64,000 bases of DNA from Pseudomonas tensinigenes. GTDB lineage: Bacteria; Pseudomonadota; Gammaproteobacteria; Pseudomonadales; Pseudomonadaceae. Shown here piece by piece: positions 18,966 through 29,795 of this stretch (its first letter is position 1; each line of letters begins with the position of its first letter). The position numbers and the translations under genes are program-made. The DNA lies in NCBI RefSeq assembly GCF_014268445.2, contig NZ_CP077089.1, positions 1,357,501-1,421,500 of the forward strand. Direction: 5' to 3'. Below the pieces are notes generated by a model. It was not told the origin of the DNA, searched no databases, and worked only from the letters and a program-made list of their open reading frames with translations.

Positions 18966-20360
18966 ATGGATGATCACGGACGTAGCCCTTCCTCCAACCA
19001 GCCAATCCTTTATGTACTCGATACCAACGTATTGATTCACGATCCAAACGCCCTGCTGAATTTCGAAGAACACCACGTCGCGATCCCGATGACCGTGCTT
19101 GAAGAGCTGGACAAGCTCAAGAGCGGGCATCACAGCGTGGCTGCTGAATGCCGTCAGGCCATCCGGTTGATCGACAAGACCCTGGGCGATGCGTCCCCGG
19201 AAGACGTCGAACTGGGTGTGCCGATCCAGCGCGGCAAGGGCGGACCGAAGGGCTTGCTGTCAATTCTGATGAGCAAGCAGGCCGAATCGAACCTGATTCT
19301 GCCCGAGCATCTGAACGACAACAAAATCATCAACCAACTGATCGACCTGCACACCCGCGACCCGAAAAAACCGGTGGTGCTGGTCACCAAAGACATCAAC
19401 ATGCGCCTCAAGGCGCGCGCCTGCGGTATTGCCTCCGAGGACTACAGCACCGACCAACTGGTCGACGACGTGTCCCTGTTGCCCAACGGCTACCACAACA
19501 TGACCGGCTCCTTCTGGGACCGCGTGAGCAAGGTCGACACCCGTCAGGATCACGGCCGCACCTGGCATCAAGTGCAACTGATCGACAACTTGCCGGCAGT
19601 GCACATCAACGAGTTCATCATTGATGAACAGGGCTTTGTCGGCTGGATCAAGGAGATTGACGAGGCCAAACTGCTGATCCTCGACCTGCATCAGGAACCG
19701 CTGCTGCACCAAGAGGCGTGGGGGCTCAAACCGCGCGACATCTATCAGAGCCTGGCGCTGTATGCGCTGCTGGATCCGGACATCCATCTGGTCAACCTGT
19801 CCGGCGCCGCCGGTTCCGGTAAGACCATTCTGGCGCTGGCCGCTGCGATCGAGCAGACCATGGTCAGCAAACGTTATCGCCGAATCATCGCCACTCGCAG
19901 CGTGCAGGGCCTTGACCAGGAGATCGGTTTCCTGCCCGGCACCGAAGCGGAAAAAATGGAGCCTTGGCTGGGCGCCATCACCGACAACCTCGAAGCCTTG
20001 CACATGGATGACGAAAACACCCATGGCAGCGTCGATTACATCCTCAGCAAAGTGCCGTTGCAGTTCAAATCGCTCAACTACATTCGCGGTCGCAGCTTCC
20101 AGCAGAGCCTGATCCTGATCGACGAATGCCAGAACCTCACGCCGCACCAGATGAAAACCATCATCACCCGTGCCGGCGCCGGTTCCAAAGTGGTGTGCCT
20201 GGGCAACCTCGCACAGATCGACACCCCTTACCTGTCCGCGACCAGCTCCGGGCTGACCTACCTGACCGAACGCTTCAAGGATTTCCCCAACGGTGTGCAC
20301 ATCACCCTGCAAGGGGTGCCTCGCTCGATTCTGGCTGAATACGCCGAAACCCATCTGTAA
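18966..20360 (+). CDS. phoH: PhoH-family PIN-domain ATPase
   Basis: A 464-residue PhoH2-type protein. The N-terminal PIN domain (VLDTNVLIHDPNALLNF, about 14-150) carries acidic metal-binding residues, and the C-terminal PhoH ATPase domain has Walker A GAAGSGKT near residue 279 and Walker B LILIDECQN near 382. PhoH2 proteins combine helicase and RNase activity; the cellular role in Pseudomonas is not well defined. The ATG at 18966 has GGTGA 6 bases upstream. It is a monocistronic gene with its own terminator. Confidence 0.93.
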   Translation: MDDHGRSPSSNQPILYVLDTNVLIHDPNALLNFEEHHVAIPMTVLEELDKLKSGHHSVAAECRQAIRLIDKTLGDASPEDVELGVPIQRGKGGPKGLLSILMSKQAESNLILPEHLNDNKIINQLIDLHTRDPKKPVVLVTKDINMRLKARACGIASEDYSTDQLVDDVSLLPNGYHNMTGSFWDRVSKVDTRQDHGRTWHQVQLIDNLPAVHINEFIIDEQGFVGWIKEIDEAKLLILDLHQEPLLHQEAWGLKPRDIYQSLALYALLDPDIHLVNLSGAAGSGKTILALAAAIEQTMVSKRYRRIIATRSVQGLDQEIGFLPGTEAEKMEPWLGAITDNLEALHMDDENTHGSVDYILSKVPLQFKSLNYIRGRSFQQSLILIDECQNLTPHQMKTIITRAGAGSKVVCLGNLAQIDTPYLSATSSGLTYLTERFKDFPNGVHITLQGVPRSILAEYAETHL

Positions 20361-20370
20361 CCCTTCATCC

Positions 20371-20405
20371 AAAACCGGGCGGCCAAAAAGCCGCCCGGTT
20401 TTTTT
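20371..20405 (+). terminator. Intrinsic terminator of phoH
   Basis: AACCGGGCGGC-CAAAAA-GCCGCCCGGTT followed by TTTTT: an 11-bp GC-rich stem and T-run starting 10 bp after the phoH stop codon. Confidence 0.95.
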
Positions 20406-20421
20406 ATGGATAAATGCATAT

Positions 20422-20520
20422 CCCCTGTGGGAGCGAGCCTGCTCGCGAATACGGTGTATCAGTCGACATTTATAGTGAATCTGAATCCGCTTTCGCGAGC
20501 AGGCTCGCTCCCACAGGGGG
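20422..20520. repeat. REPIN (inverse twin of 17333-17430)
   Basis: Inverted pair of CCTGTGGGAGCGAGCCTGCT and its complement around a 45-bp loop. In reverse complement it matches the REPIN at 17333-17430 apart from about two bases, loop included. Confidence 0.95.
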
Positions 20521-20599
20521 CAACGGTGATTTCATAATCAGTGATGCGGAATTTTGACCCGCAGGTTTACAATCCACGCTCCTGATCAGGAGTAATCCC

Positions 20600-21073
20600 G
20601 TGCTGACTCATCTCGATTCCCAAGGTCGCGCCAACATGGTCGACGTCACCGAAAAAGCCGTGACGTTCCGTGAAGCGACGGCCCAAGCGCTGGTGCGCAT
20701 GCTCCCCGCAACGCTGCAGATGATCGTCAGCGGCGGCCATCCCAAGGGCGACGTGTTCGCCGTGGCGCGCATTGCCGGCATTCAAGCGGCGAAGAAAACC
20801 AGCGATCTGATTCCCCTGTGCCATCCGCTGATGCTCACCGGCGTCAAAGTCGAACTCAGCGCGGATGGCGATGACACCGTGCGCATCGTCGCCCGTTGCA
20901 AATTGTCCGGGCAGACCGGTGTGGAAATGGAAGCATTGACCGCCGCCAGCGTTGCCGCCCTGACCATTTATGACATGTGCAAAGCCGTCGATCGTGGCAT
21001 GACCATCGAAAGCGTGCGCTTGCTGGAGAAGGTCGGCGGCAAGAGCGGGCACTTTCAAGCGGAGCAGCCATGA
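20600..21073 (+). CDS. moaC: MoaC, cyclic pyranopterin monophosphate synthase
   Basis: A 157-residue enzyme of molybdenum-cofactor synthesis that converts the MoaA product 3',8-cyclo-GTP to cyclic pyranopterin monophosphate. Family signatures are [14 protein letters not shown] at the start, [14 protein letters not shown] near residue 70, and [23 protein letters not shown] near 112-135. The start is GTG at 20600 with CAGGAG 7 bases before it. The stop overlaps moaD (ATGA), so moaC, moaD and moaE form an operon. moaA and moaB are not in this window. Confidence 0.97.
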   Translation: MLTHLDSQGRANMVDVTEKAVTFREATAQALVRMLPATLQMIVSGGHPKGDVFAVARIAGIQAAKKTSDLIPLCHPLMLTGVKVELSADGDDTVRIVARCKLSGQTGVEMEALTAASVAALTIYDMCKAVDRGMTIESVRLLEKVGGKSGHFQAEQP

Positions 21074-21312
21074 ACCTGACCGTGAAATTTTTTGCCCGTT
21101 ACCGTGAAGCTTTGGGCGTGGATTCGCTGAAGATTGAGGGTGATTTCGCTACCGTCGACGACGTGCGTGTGCTGTTGGCGCAACGTGATGGCGCTGAAGT
21201 GCTGAGCGAACAGAACCTGATGTGCGCACGTAACGAAGACCTCTGCCAGCTCGATGAACCAGTGGTCGATGGCGACGAAGTGGCGTTTTTCCCCACCGTG
21301 ACCGGAGGCTGA
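21070..21312 (+). CDS. moaD: MoaD, molybdopterin synthase sulfur-carrier subunit
   Basis: An 80-residue ubiquitin-fold protein ending in Gly-Gly (FFPTVTGG), the C-terminus that is adenylated and thiocarboxylated to carry sulfur. It overlaps moaC by 4 bp, with GGAGCAGCC as ribosome site, and ends 3 bp before moaE. Together with MoaE it converts cyclic pyranopterin monophosphate to molybdopterin. Confidence 0.96.
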   Translation: MNLTVKFFARYREALGVDSLKIEGDFATVDDVRVLLAQRDGAEVLSEQNLMCARNEDLCQLDEPVVDGDEVAFFPTVTGG

Positions 21313-21315
21313 GCC

Positions 21316-21768
21316 ATGGCGATTCGTGTGCAGGCCACGCCGTTCGACCCAGGCGCTGAAGTCAACGCGATGCACGCGGCTAATGTCGGCGTCGGCGCAG
21401 TGGTGAGTTTTGTCGGCTACGTGCGCGACTTCAACGATGGGCTGGATGTGGCCGGGATGTTCCTTGAACACTACCCAGGCATGACCGAAAAGGCCCTTGG
21501 CAAGATCGCCATCGAAGCCGAACAGCGCTGGCCGCTGTTGAAGCTGGAAGTGCTGCACCGCATCGGCGCGCTGGAGCCGGGTGAGCCGATCGTGTTTGTC
21601 GGCGCCGCCAGTGCCCATCGCCAGGCCGCATTCGATGCCTGCGCTTTCGTCATGGACTACCTGAAAACCCGTGCACCGTTCTGGAAGAAAGAAAACACCA
21701 GCGATGGCCCGCGTTGGGTTGAAGGGCGGGACAGTGATCATGCCGCGGCGGATCGCTGGAAAAAGTAA
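21316..21768 (+). CDS. moaE: MoaE, molybdopterin synthase catalytic subunit
   Basis: A 150-residue protein with MoaE family features: GAVVSFVGYVRDFNDG near residue 28, LEHYPGMTEKAL near 52, HRIGALEPGE near 86 and, toward the C-terminus, KTRAPFWKKE with the active-site lysine region. It forms the heterotetrameric synthase with MoaD, encoded 3 bp upstream, using two thiocarboxylated MoaD to insert the dithiolene sulfurs. GGAGGCTGAGCC gives a strong ribosome site overlapping the moaD end. Confidence 0.96.
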   Translation: MAIRVQATPFDPGAEVNAMHAANVGVGAVVSFVGYVRDFNDGLDVAGMFLEHYPGMTEKALGKIAIEAEQRWPLLKLEVLHRIGALEPGEPIVFVGAASAHRQAAFDACAFVMDYLKTRAPFWKKENTSDGPRWVEGRDSDHAAADRWKK

Positions 21769-21790
21769 GTCTTGTAGCGCCCTTCAGTAA

Positions 21791-21889
21791 GCCTTCGCGA
21801 GCAAGCTCGCTCCCACATTGGATCTTCATGAACGCAGATATTGTGTTCGCTACAGATCCCCTGTGGGAGCGAGCCTGCTCGCGAAGGCG
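21791..21889. repeat. REPIN downstream of moaE
   Basis: Here the halves are in the opposite order: CTTCGCGAGCAAGCTCGCTC comes first and GTGGGAGCGAGCCTGCTCGC second, with about 50 bp between. The left half has one change (AAGCTC for AGGCTC). Confidence 0.9.
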
Positions 21890-22040
21890 TCATCTGCATC
21901 ACCACAATCCTCCCGCCTGGCCCGATTGACGGCATGTACATATAAGTCCAGTATGGATTTCCAAGTACAAAAAATCCCATCTGTTTTTCAGCTCTTTCTT
22001 CTGTCTTGCCAAACCAACAACAACCTGCGAGAGAACGAAC

Positions 22041-22817
22041 ATGAAGAAACTCCCCCTCATCACCGGTCTGGTCCTCAGCCTGTTAGCCTCAGCCAGCGCG
22101 TTCGCCGCCGAACAAACCCTGCGCATCGGCATCGAAGCCGCTTACCCGCCATTTGCGTCGAAAACCGATAAAGGCGAAATCGTCGGTTTCGACTACGACA
22201 TCGGCAACGCCCTGTGCGCGCAGATGAAGGTCAAGTGCGTGTGGGTCGAAGGTGAGTTTGATGGTCTGATCCCTTCGCTGAAAGTGAAGAAAATCGACAT
22301 GGCGCTGTCATCGATGACCATCAACGAAGACCGCAAGAAGTCGGTGGATTTCACCCACAAGTACTACTTCACTTCGTCGCGACTGGTGATGAAGGAAGGC
22401 GCAACGGTCGATGACCAGTACGCCAGCCTCAAGGGCAAGAACGTCGGCGTGCAGCGCGCAACGACTACTGACCGTTATGCCACCGAGGTGTTCGAGCCGA
22501 AGGGCATCAACGTCAAGCGCTACAGCAACAACGAAGAGATCTACATGGATCTGGCGGCGGGGCGGCTGGATGCGATTTTTGCCGACACTATTCCGCTCAA
22601 TGACTTTCTGTCGATGCCGCGGGGCAAGGGTTATGCGTTTGTCGGGCCTGAGTTGAAGGATCCGAAGTACGTGGGCGAGGGCGCGGGGATTGCGGTGCGC
22701 AAGGGTAATGCCGAACTGGTCAGCCAGTTGAATGGCGCGATTGATGGCATTCGTGCGAGTGGCGAGTACCAGAAGATTTCCGAGAAGTATTTCAAGTCCG
22801 ATATCTACGGCGACTGA
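22041..22817 (+). CDS. Periplasmic basic-amino-acid-binding protein (ArgT/HisJ family)
   Basis: A 258-residue ABC-transporter substrate-binding protein of family 3 with signal peptide [17 protein letters not shown]. The mature protein starts [20 protein letters not shown] and carries [18 protein letters not shown], typical of lysine/arginine/ornithine/histidine binders. There is no permease or ATPase gene beside it, so it must use a transporter encoded elsewhere. It converges on dauR, and its position next to the dauBAR genes suggests arginine or another cationic amino acid as ligand; this is inference. GAGAGAACGAAC precedes the ATG. Confidence 0.88.
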   Translation: MKKLPLITGLVLSLLASASAFAAEQTLRIGIEAAYPPFASKTDKGEIVGFDYDIGNALCAQMKVKCVWVEGEFDGLIPSLKVKKIDMALSSMTINEDRKKSVDFTHKYYFTSSRLVMKEGATVDDQYASLKGKNVGVQRATTTDRYATEVFEPKGINVKRYSNNEEIYMDLAAGRLDAIFADTIPLNDFLSMPRGKGYAFVGPELKDPKYVGEGAGIAVRKGNAELVSQLNGAIDGIRASGEYQKISEKYFKSDIYGD

Positions 22818-22823
22818 TAGTCC

Positions 22824-22894
22824 GCTATCGCGAGCAGGCTCACTCCTACATTTGGAATGCGTTCCCCCTGTAGGAGTGAGCCTGCTCGCGATGG
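22824..22894. repeat. Short REPIN, TAGGAGTGAGCC class
   Basis: CTATCGCGAGCAGGCTCACT and AGGAGTGAGCCTGCTCGCGA with only about 20 bp between the halves. It lies between two convergent genes and could act as a bidirectional hairpin. Confidence 0.9.
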
Positions 22895-22918
22895 CGTCAG
22901 AGAAATCACCGCAAATCT

Positions 22919-23545
22919 CTAGCCCTTCATTTCCTTCAAATGCTTGTACACCGTCGCCCGCCCCATGTTCAGCACATTGGCCACATAGTTCGAGGCGCTC
23001 TTGCCTTTGAACGCGCCTTCGGCGTGCAGTGCCAGCACCAGTTCACGCTTGTGATCGCGGGTCAGCACATTCAGGCTCAGTTGCCGCTCACGCAGCCAGG
23101 CGTGGAGGAAAGTGTTGATGCGCTCCTGCCAGTCATCACGAAACAGTGAGTCCGGTTGTGGAATCAGCTTGCTCGGCGAGAGGAACAGGTCCAGCGCCGC
23201 CTTGGCATTTTCGAACAGCGAAATATTCAGATTGATGCACAGCACCGCCAGCGGCAGGCCTTCGCTGTCGCGCAGGACGCTGCTCAGGCTGCGAATCTTC
23301 TGGCCGTCCCAATTGAGCTTTTCGTACGGACCGATATTGCGGTCACTGACATCCTCACTGAGCATGTCTTCCAGCGACGAGTCGTCGCCGATCTCGCGTT
23401 TGGACAGGTTGTTGGCGATGTAATCGACCTTCTGCGTGCGCAGGTCGTGCAGCACTACTTCGGCGTGCGGAAAGAACAGTGTGGCGATGGCATCGGCGAT
23501 GGCGCGGAAGTTATCCAGCGCCGGGTCGAACTCAGGGGCGGTCAT
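22919..23545 (-). CDS. dauR: DauR-type transcriptional regulator (YheO PAS-like + HTH)
   Basis: A 208-residue regulator. The N-terminal half is a YheO-like PAS domain (FPHAEVVLHDLRTQKVDYIANNLSKREIGD), and the C-terminal HTH includes FKGKSASNYVANVLNMGRATVYKHL. The start at 23543-23545 (MTAPEFDP) is used; the 27 residues of open frame upstream look like leader. It is the third gene behind dauB and dauA, the gene order in P. aeruginosa, where DauR represses dauBAR and is relieved by arginine. The identification rests mainly on this context. Confidence 0.88.
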   Translation of the reverse strand: MTAPEFDPALDNFRAIADAIATLFFPHAEVVLHDLRTQKVDYIANNLSKREIGDDSSLEDMLSEDVSDRNIGPYEKLNWDGQKIRSLSSVLRDSEGLPLAVLCINLNISLFENAKAALDLFLSPSKLIPQPDSLFRDDWQERINTFLHAWLRERQLSLNVLTRDHKRELVLALHAEGAFKGKSASNYVANVLNMGRATVYKHLKEMKG

Positions 23546-23638
23546 GACAGTGGAGCTCCAGGCAGCGTCAACGCCCCCGTGATCAGGAGGCGCTGCGAGT
23601 GTGCCGCAATCCGTTGTGCGCGTCATCCGGGTGGACGA

Positions 23639-24906
<1,268 letters not shown>

Positions 24907-24916
24907 ATTCGTGCTG

Positions 24917-25861
24917 TTAGTGGGTCAAGCGATAAATCGCATTGGCGAGGGCGATGTCTTCCAGGCCCAAGCCGATTGAGCGGAAAAACACGTGACGATC
25001 GTAATCCGGGCGCTGCACTTTTTCGCTGAGCAGATCGGCGAGATCACCAACAATTAAATCCTTGCTCCAGCCATGTTGTTCACTGGCAATCAACATCTCC
25101 CCGGCCGACCCCGGCGTGGTCAGACGATAGTCGCAGAACACCTGCATGTCGTTGAGGCTCTGCGGCGGGACTTCGTGGGCACGTGGGGCGTTGGTGCTGA
25201 TCGAGGTGATCAGGGCCGGTTTGCTCAGCGCGGCAGGATCGATCACCTGGCCGGGGGACGAGGTGCACAGCATGATCACATCAGCCTCGGCAATGGCCGC
25301 TTCACGGCTATCGGCAATTTTCAGATTGGGCGTGATGGCTTTCAACAATGCCTGGGTTTGCGCGTCGGCGGACAGGCTAGGCGAATACAGGCTGATGCTC
25401 TGCCAGTCACGCAGCGATTTCACGTAGTGCAAATGCGCCTGGGCAACCTTGCCGCTGCCGATGATCGCCAGTCGCGTGGCATTGACCGGAGCGAGGGCGT
25501 CGACCGCAACGGCGGTGGTCGCGGCGGTGCGCGCGGTGGTCAGTTCACCGGCATCGCAGAGCAGCAGCGGTTGGCCGGTTTTCATCGACATCAGCAGCGT
25601 CCACGCCGTCACCAGCGGGCCTTGCTCACGAACGATGTAGGGCGAGGTCTTCACACCGTACACGCCGTCTTCAGCCAGTACGCCCAAGTAGTTGATGAAG
25701 TCGCCGGCACCTTGAGGAAATTCCACCAGTTGTTGCGCCGGTTGCACGGCATTACCCGCTGCAAGATCGCGAAACAGTTTGCGCAGAATCTGCGGCACGT
25801 CGATGCGCACCAGAAGCTCGCGGGCCTGATGCTGGTCGATCACGTAGGGCGTACTGGACAT
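24917..25861 (-). CDS. dauB: DauB, NAD(P)-dependent L-arginine dehydrogenase (ornithine cyclodeaminase family)
   Basis: A 314-residue protein of the ornithine cyclodeaminase/mu-crystallin family. Seen are GVYGVKTSPYIV near residue 68, the substrate/nicotinamide region CDAGELTTARTAA near 103, and the dinucleotide-binding LAIIGSGKVAQAHL near 131. With DauA it converts D-arginine to L-arginine: DauA makes 2-ketoarginine and DauB reductively aminates it. It is the first gene of dauB-dauA-dauR, divergent from nothing and facing rhlB downstream on the same strand. A palindrome 33 bp upstream may be its operator. Confidence 0.93.
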   Translation of the reverse strand: MSSTPYVIDQHQARELLVRIDVPQILRKLFRDLAAGNAVQPAQQLVEFPQGAGDFINYLGVLAEDGVYGVKTSPYIVREQGPLVTAWTLLMSMKTGQPLLLCDAGELTTARTAATTAVAVDALAPVNATRLAIIGSGKVAQAHLHYVKSLRDWQSISLYSPSLSADAQTQALLKAITPNLKIADSREAAIAEADVIMLCTSSPGQVIDPAALSKPALITSISTNAPRAHEVPPQSLNDMQVFCDYRLTTPGSAGEMLIASEQHGWSKDLIVGDLADLLSEKVQRPDYDRHVFFRSIGLGLEDIALANAIYRLTH

Positions 25862-25893
25862 GTCAGGCTCCGGAGTCTTATTTAAACTAATTT

Positions 25894-25906
25894 GTCCATT
25901 ATGGAC
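25894..25906. promoter_or_regulatory. Candidate operator upstream of dauB
   Basis: GTCCAT-T-ATGGAC, a perfect palindrome in an AT-rich stretch 33-45 bp upstream of the dauB start codon. Its position suits autorepression by DauR, but no DauR consensus could be applied here. Confidence 0.45.
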
Positions 25907-25947
25907 TTTTAGTTTTCTCCCGCAAGCACCTCATGAAACGCCGGGCG

Positions 25948-25985
25948 AAAAAAAAGCGCAGTCCGTTGCCGGCTGCGCTTTTCTT
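25948..25985 (-). terminator. Intrinsic terminator of rhlB
   Basis: On the minus strand AAAAGCGCAG, a 12-base loop, CTGCGCTTTTTTTT. It lies just after the rhlB stop codon at 25997 and separates rhlB from the dauB promoter. Confidence 0.9.
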
Positions 25986-25996
25986 TTAAACGTCGC

Positions 25997-27475
25997 TTAC
26001 TGCGGACGCTTGCGCTCAACCGCACGCAACAGATGCGTCGGCGGCGTTTCACAGCTGATCTTGCGACCGAGCTTTTCTTCGATGGACGGCAACTGGTAGG
26101 AGTCGTCCTCACCGGCGAAGCTGATCGACACGCCGTCGGCGCCAGCACGACCGGTCCGGCCGATGCGGTGCACGTAGTCGTCCGGGACTTCCGGCAGGGT
26201 GAAGTTGATCACGTGGCTGATGCCGTCGATGTGGATGCCGCGACCGGCCACATCGGTGGCGACCAGTACGCGAATCTTGCCTTCGCGGAAACCTTCCAGA
26301 GTCTTGATGCGCTTGTGCTGCGGCACGTCGCCGGACAACTGCGCCGCATTCACACCGTCGCGCACCAGACGTTCTTCAATGCGGCGCACTTCGTCCTTGC
26401 GGTTGGCGAAGACCATCACCCGCTCCCAGCCATTATCGTTGACCAGGTTGTAGAGCAATTTGTACTTGTCGGCACCGGCCACGGCGTAGATGTGTTGCTC
26501 GACGTTTTCGCTGGCGACGTTGGTGACTTCGATTTCGACGATGGACGGATCGGTCGTCCATTGCTTTGCGAGGTTCATCACGTCTTCAGTGAAGGTCGCG
26601 GAGAACAGCAAGGTCTGGCGCTCGGACTTCGGCGGCGTCTGGCGAATGATCTGGCGTACTTGCGGGATGAAGCCCATGTCGAGCATGCGGTCGGCTTCGT
26701 CCAGCACCATCACTTCGACCATGTCCAGATGCACGTCGCCGCGCTGGTTGAAGTCGAGCAGGCGGCCCGGGGTTGCCACGAGAATGTCGCAGTGGCGCGC
26801 TTCGAGGTGCTTGAGCTGCTTGTCAAAGTCCATGCCGCCAACAAACGTCATGACGTTGAGGCCGGTGTACTTGGTCAGGTCGGCGGCGTCCTTGGCGATC
26901 TGCACCACCAGCTCACGGGTCGGCGCGATGATCAGCGCACGGGGTTCGCCCATGTAGCGTTCTTTCGGCGGCGGCGTTTGCAACAGTTGGGTGATGATCG
27001 AAATCAGAAACGCGGCGGTTTTGCCGGTGCCGGTCTGTGCGCGACCAATGGCGTCTTTGCCGGCGAGGGTGAAACCCAGCACCTGCGCCTGGATCGGCGT
27101 GCAATACGGGAAGCCCAGATCCTGAATGGCGTGCATCAGTTCTGGCGACAGTTTGAAATCATGGAAGCGGGTTTTGCCTTCCTGTGGCTCGACGACGAAA
27201 TCTTCGAGTTTCCACGGAATAACCGGTGCCTTGGGCTTCGGTTCGCGGCGCGGTCTGGCCGGTTTCGGCGCTTCGCTGCGGGCAGGTTCGGCGGCGATTG
27301 ACGCGGCCGGTGCAGGTTGCGGTTCTGCCTTCGGTGCCGCTACGTGAGCGGGGCGGTCGGCCTGTGGGGCATCGCTGCGATGACCGGGGGCGTGCGACGG
27401 CGCACTGGGAACTGGCGCGAGCTGCTCAGCCTCGCTTTTACCGAACATCTTCTTGAGTGCTTTGAGCACGGTCAT
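25997..27475 (-). CDS. rhlB: RhlB, DEAD-box ATP-dependent RNA helicase
   Basis: A 492-residue helicase with all main motifs: Q-motif GFPYCTPIQ near 125, Walker A AQTGTGKT near 144, PTRELVVQI near 195, [10 protein letters not shown] near 250, SAT near 285 and [10 protein letters not shown] near 420. The first 90 residues form a low-complexity Ala/Pro/Arg-rich extension not found in E. coli RhlB. RhlB unwinds RNA for the degradosome and translation. It lies immediately before dauB in P. aeruginosa as well, supporting the family call. A single-gene unit with its own terminator. Confidence 0.93.
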   Translation of the reverse strand: MTVLKALKKMFGKSEAEQLAPVPSAPSHAPGHRSDAPQADRPAHVAAPKAEPQPAPAASIAAEPARSEAPKPARPRREPKPKAPVIPWKLEDFVVEPQEGKTRFHDFKLSPELMHAIQDLGFPYCTPIQAQVLGFTLAGKDAIGRAQTGTGKTAAFLISIITQLLQTPPPKERYMGEPRALIIAPTRELVVQIAKDAADLTKYTGLNVMTFVGGMDFDKQLKHLEARHCDILVATPGRLLDFNQRGDVHLDMVEVMVLDEADRMLDMGFIPQVRQIIRQTPPKSERQTLLFSATFTEDVMNLAKQWTTDPSIVEIEVTNVASENVEQHIYAVAGADKYKLLYNLVNDNGWERVMVFANRKDEVRRIEERLVRDGVNAAQLSGDVPQHKRIKTLEGFREGKIRVLVATDVAGRGIHIDGISHVINFTLPEVPDDYVHRIGRTGRAGADGVSISFAGEDDSYQLPSIEEKLGRKISCETPPTHLLRAVERKRPQ

Positions 27476-27572
27476 CTCATCAATTGGTTAAGGAATGTAC
27501 GCCGGCCAGTGTAATGCAAGAAACGGGCGCGGCGTAGGGGGAGGGATCAAAGGGCGATTTTAATCTCGACGC

Positions 27573-28256
<684 letters not shown>

Positions 28257-28339
28257 TCATTGAGTGCGTGATTCGAGTGCGCGTCCGGTTGATCCGTTAA
28301 GAAGATGTCGCAAGGTTACAAGTTTTGCTATTGACCTGT

Positions 28340-28357
28340 CGCCGAATCGATTCGGCG
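28340..28357. promoter_or_regulatory. 18-bp perfect palindrome upstream of aapJ
   Basis: CGCCGAATCGATTCGGCG. It lies 340 bp before aapJ in the 468-bp gene-free interval 28230-28697, nearer to the esterase gene. It may be a regulator site for either divergent gene. Confidence 0.4.
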
Positions 28358-28600
28358 AGCGGTGTGGTACGGGCTTTGCTATGGAAGGTTCTGTACGAAG
28401 CATCCTACGCGTGGCGGTAACACTATCAGTGTACGACCCGCGACGGGATGGCAAAGAATCCGGTGATGGATGTTCGCCAATGGCCGCTACGGGCGCAGCG
28501 AACGTGAAAGGGCTACAGCCCGTTCGGCCGATTGGTGAGAAGTGAGTTGTCCATGATGTGGATTTTCTCCTACTAGACTCATAGCGAAGGTCTTACGTCG

Positions 28601-28632
28601 GTTGACCCCAAAAAAAGCCAACACGGGTCAAC
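28601..28632. promoter_or_regulatory. Inverted repeat immediately upstream of aapJ
   Basis: GTTGACCC and GGGTCAAC with 16 bases between, 66 bp before the aapJ start codon, in the position expected of an operator or a leader hairpin. No regulator is assigned. Confidence 0.4.
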
Positions 28633-28697
28633 AACGCCTCAAAAGGGTGCGACTGGACTCAAGCTCCGACACAACAAGAGCAAAACTGGAGGTTTGA

Positions 28698-29729
28698 ATG
28701 AAGATGTTGAAATCCACCCTGGCCATCGTGACTGCAGCAACAGTACTCGGTGTCAGCGGGTTCGCTCAGGCGGGTGCAACCCTGGATGCAGTGCAGAAGA
28801 AAGGTTTCGTGCAGTGTGGCGTGAGCGACGGTCTGCCGGGCTTCTCGGTACCGGACGCAACCGGCAAGATCCTCGGGATCGACGCTGACGTCTGCCGCGC
28901 TGTGGCCGCTGCCGTATTCGGCGACGCGACCAAGGTCAAGTTCAGTCAGTTGAACGCCAAGGAGCGCTTCACCGCGCTGCAATCGGGCGAGATCGACATC
29001 CTGTCGCGCAACACCACCATGACCAGTTCGCGTGACGCGGGCATGGGCCTGAAATTCCCGGGCTTCATTACCTACTACGACGGCATCGGCTTCCTGGTGA
29101 ATAACAAACTGGGCGTGAAGAGTGCCAAAGAGCTGGACGGTGCAACCATCTGCATCCAGGCTGGCACCACCACCGAGCTGAACGTTTCCGACTACTTCCG
29201 TGGCAACGGTCTGAAATACACCCCGATCACTTTCGACACCTCCGATGAAAGCGCCAAGTCGCTGGAATCCGGTCGTTGCGACGTGCTGACCTCCGACAAG
29301 TCCCAACTGTTCGCCCAGCGCTCCAAGCTGGCATCGCCGAAGGACTACGTGGTTCTGCCGGAAACCATTTCCAAAGAACCGCTGGGCCCGGTCGTGCGTA
29401 ACGGCGACGACGAGTGGCTGGCCATCGTCCGTTGGGTCGGCTACGCGCTGCTCAACACCGAAGAAGCCGGCATCACTTCGAAAAACGTCGAAGCTGAAGC
29501 CAAGTCGACCAAGAACCCGGACGTTGCCCGTATGCTCGGCGCTGACGGCGAGTACGGCAAAGACCTGAAACTGCCGAAAGACTGGGTTGTGCAGATCGTC
29601 AAACAAGTCGGCAACTACGGCGAAATCTTCGAGAAAAACCTCGGCAAGAGCACTCCGCTGGAAATCGACCGCGGCTTGAACGCCCTGTGGAACAACGGCG
29701 GCATTCAGTACGCACCACCAGTGCGCTAA
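28698..29729 (+). CDS. aapJ: AapJ, general L-amino-acid ABC transporter substrate-binding protein
   Basis: A 343-residue periplasmic protein with signal peptide MLKSTLAIVTAATVLGVSGFAQA. The mature part has GFVQCGVSDGLPGFSVPDATG, LSRNTTMTSSRDAGMGL and the C-terminal GLNALWNNGGIQYAPPVR, all typical of AapJ/BztA proteins. It captures a wide range of L-amino acids for the AapQ/AapM permease and AapP ATPase encoded next. The ATG has GGAGG 5 bases upstream. A strong hairpin follows the gene, probably allowing excess AapJ over the membrane components. Confidence 0.95.
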   Translation: MKMLKSTLAIVTAATVLGVSGFAQAGATLDAVQKKGFVQCGVSDGLPGFSVPDATGKILGIDADVCRAVAAAVFGDATKVKFSQLNAKERFTALQSGEIDILSRNTTMTSSRDAGMGLKFPGFITYYDGIGFLVNNKLGVKSAKELDGATICIQAGTTTELNVSDYFRGNGLKYTPITFDTSDESAKSLESGRCDVLTSDKSQLFAQRSKLASPKDYVVLPETISKEPLGPVVRNGDDEWLAIVRWVGYALLNTEEAGITSKNVEAEAKSTKNPDVARMLGADGEYGKDLKLPKDWVVQIVKQVGNYGEIFEKNLGKSTPLEIDRGLNALWNNGGIQYAPPVR

Positions 29730-29736
29730 TGGTTCT

Positions 29737-29765
29737 ATCACCCGGCGGGCCAACCGCCGGGTGAT
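29737..29765 (+). terminator. 12-bp stem-loop between aapJ and aapQ
   Basis: ATCACCCGGCGG, loop GCCAA, then CCGCCGGGTGAT, starting 8 bp after aapJ. No immediate T-run. Such hairpins after binding-protein genes commonly stabilise the upstream message or cause partial termination. Confidence 0.8.
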
Positions 29766-29795
29766 GTTCTTGTTCCATTTTTTCCGGGGCACTTC

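Noticed and set aside
17333..20520. Repeated inverted elements as a CRISPR array
   Set aside because: Units are widely spaced, each is an inverted pair of REP halves, and there are no regular spacers or cas genes.
28264..28545. 93-codon open frame upstream of aapJ
   Set aside because: No ribosome site, low-quality composition, and it overlaps the regulatory palindrome.
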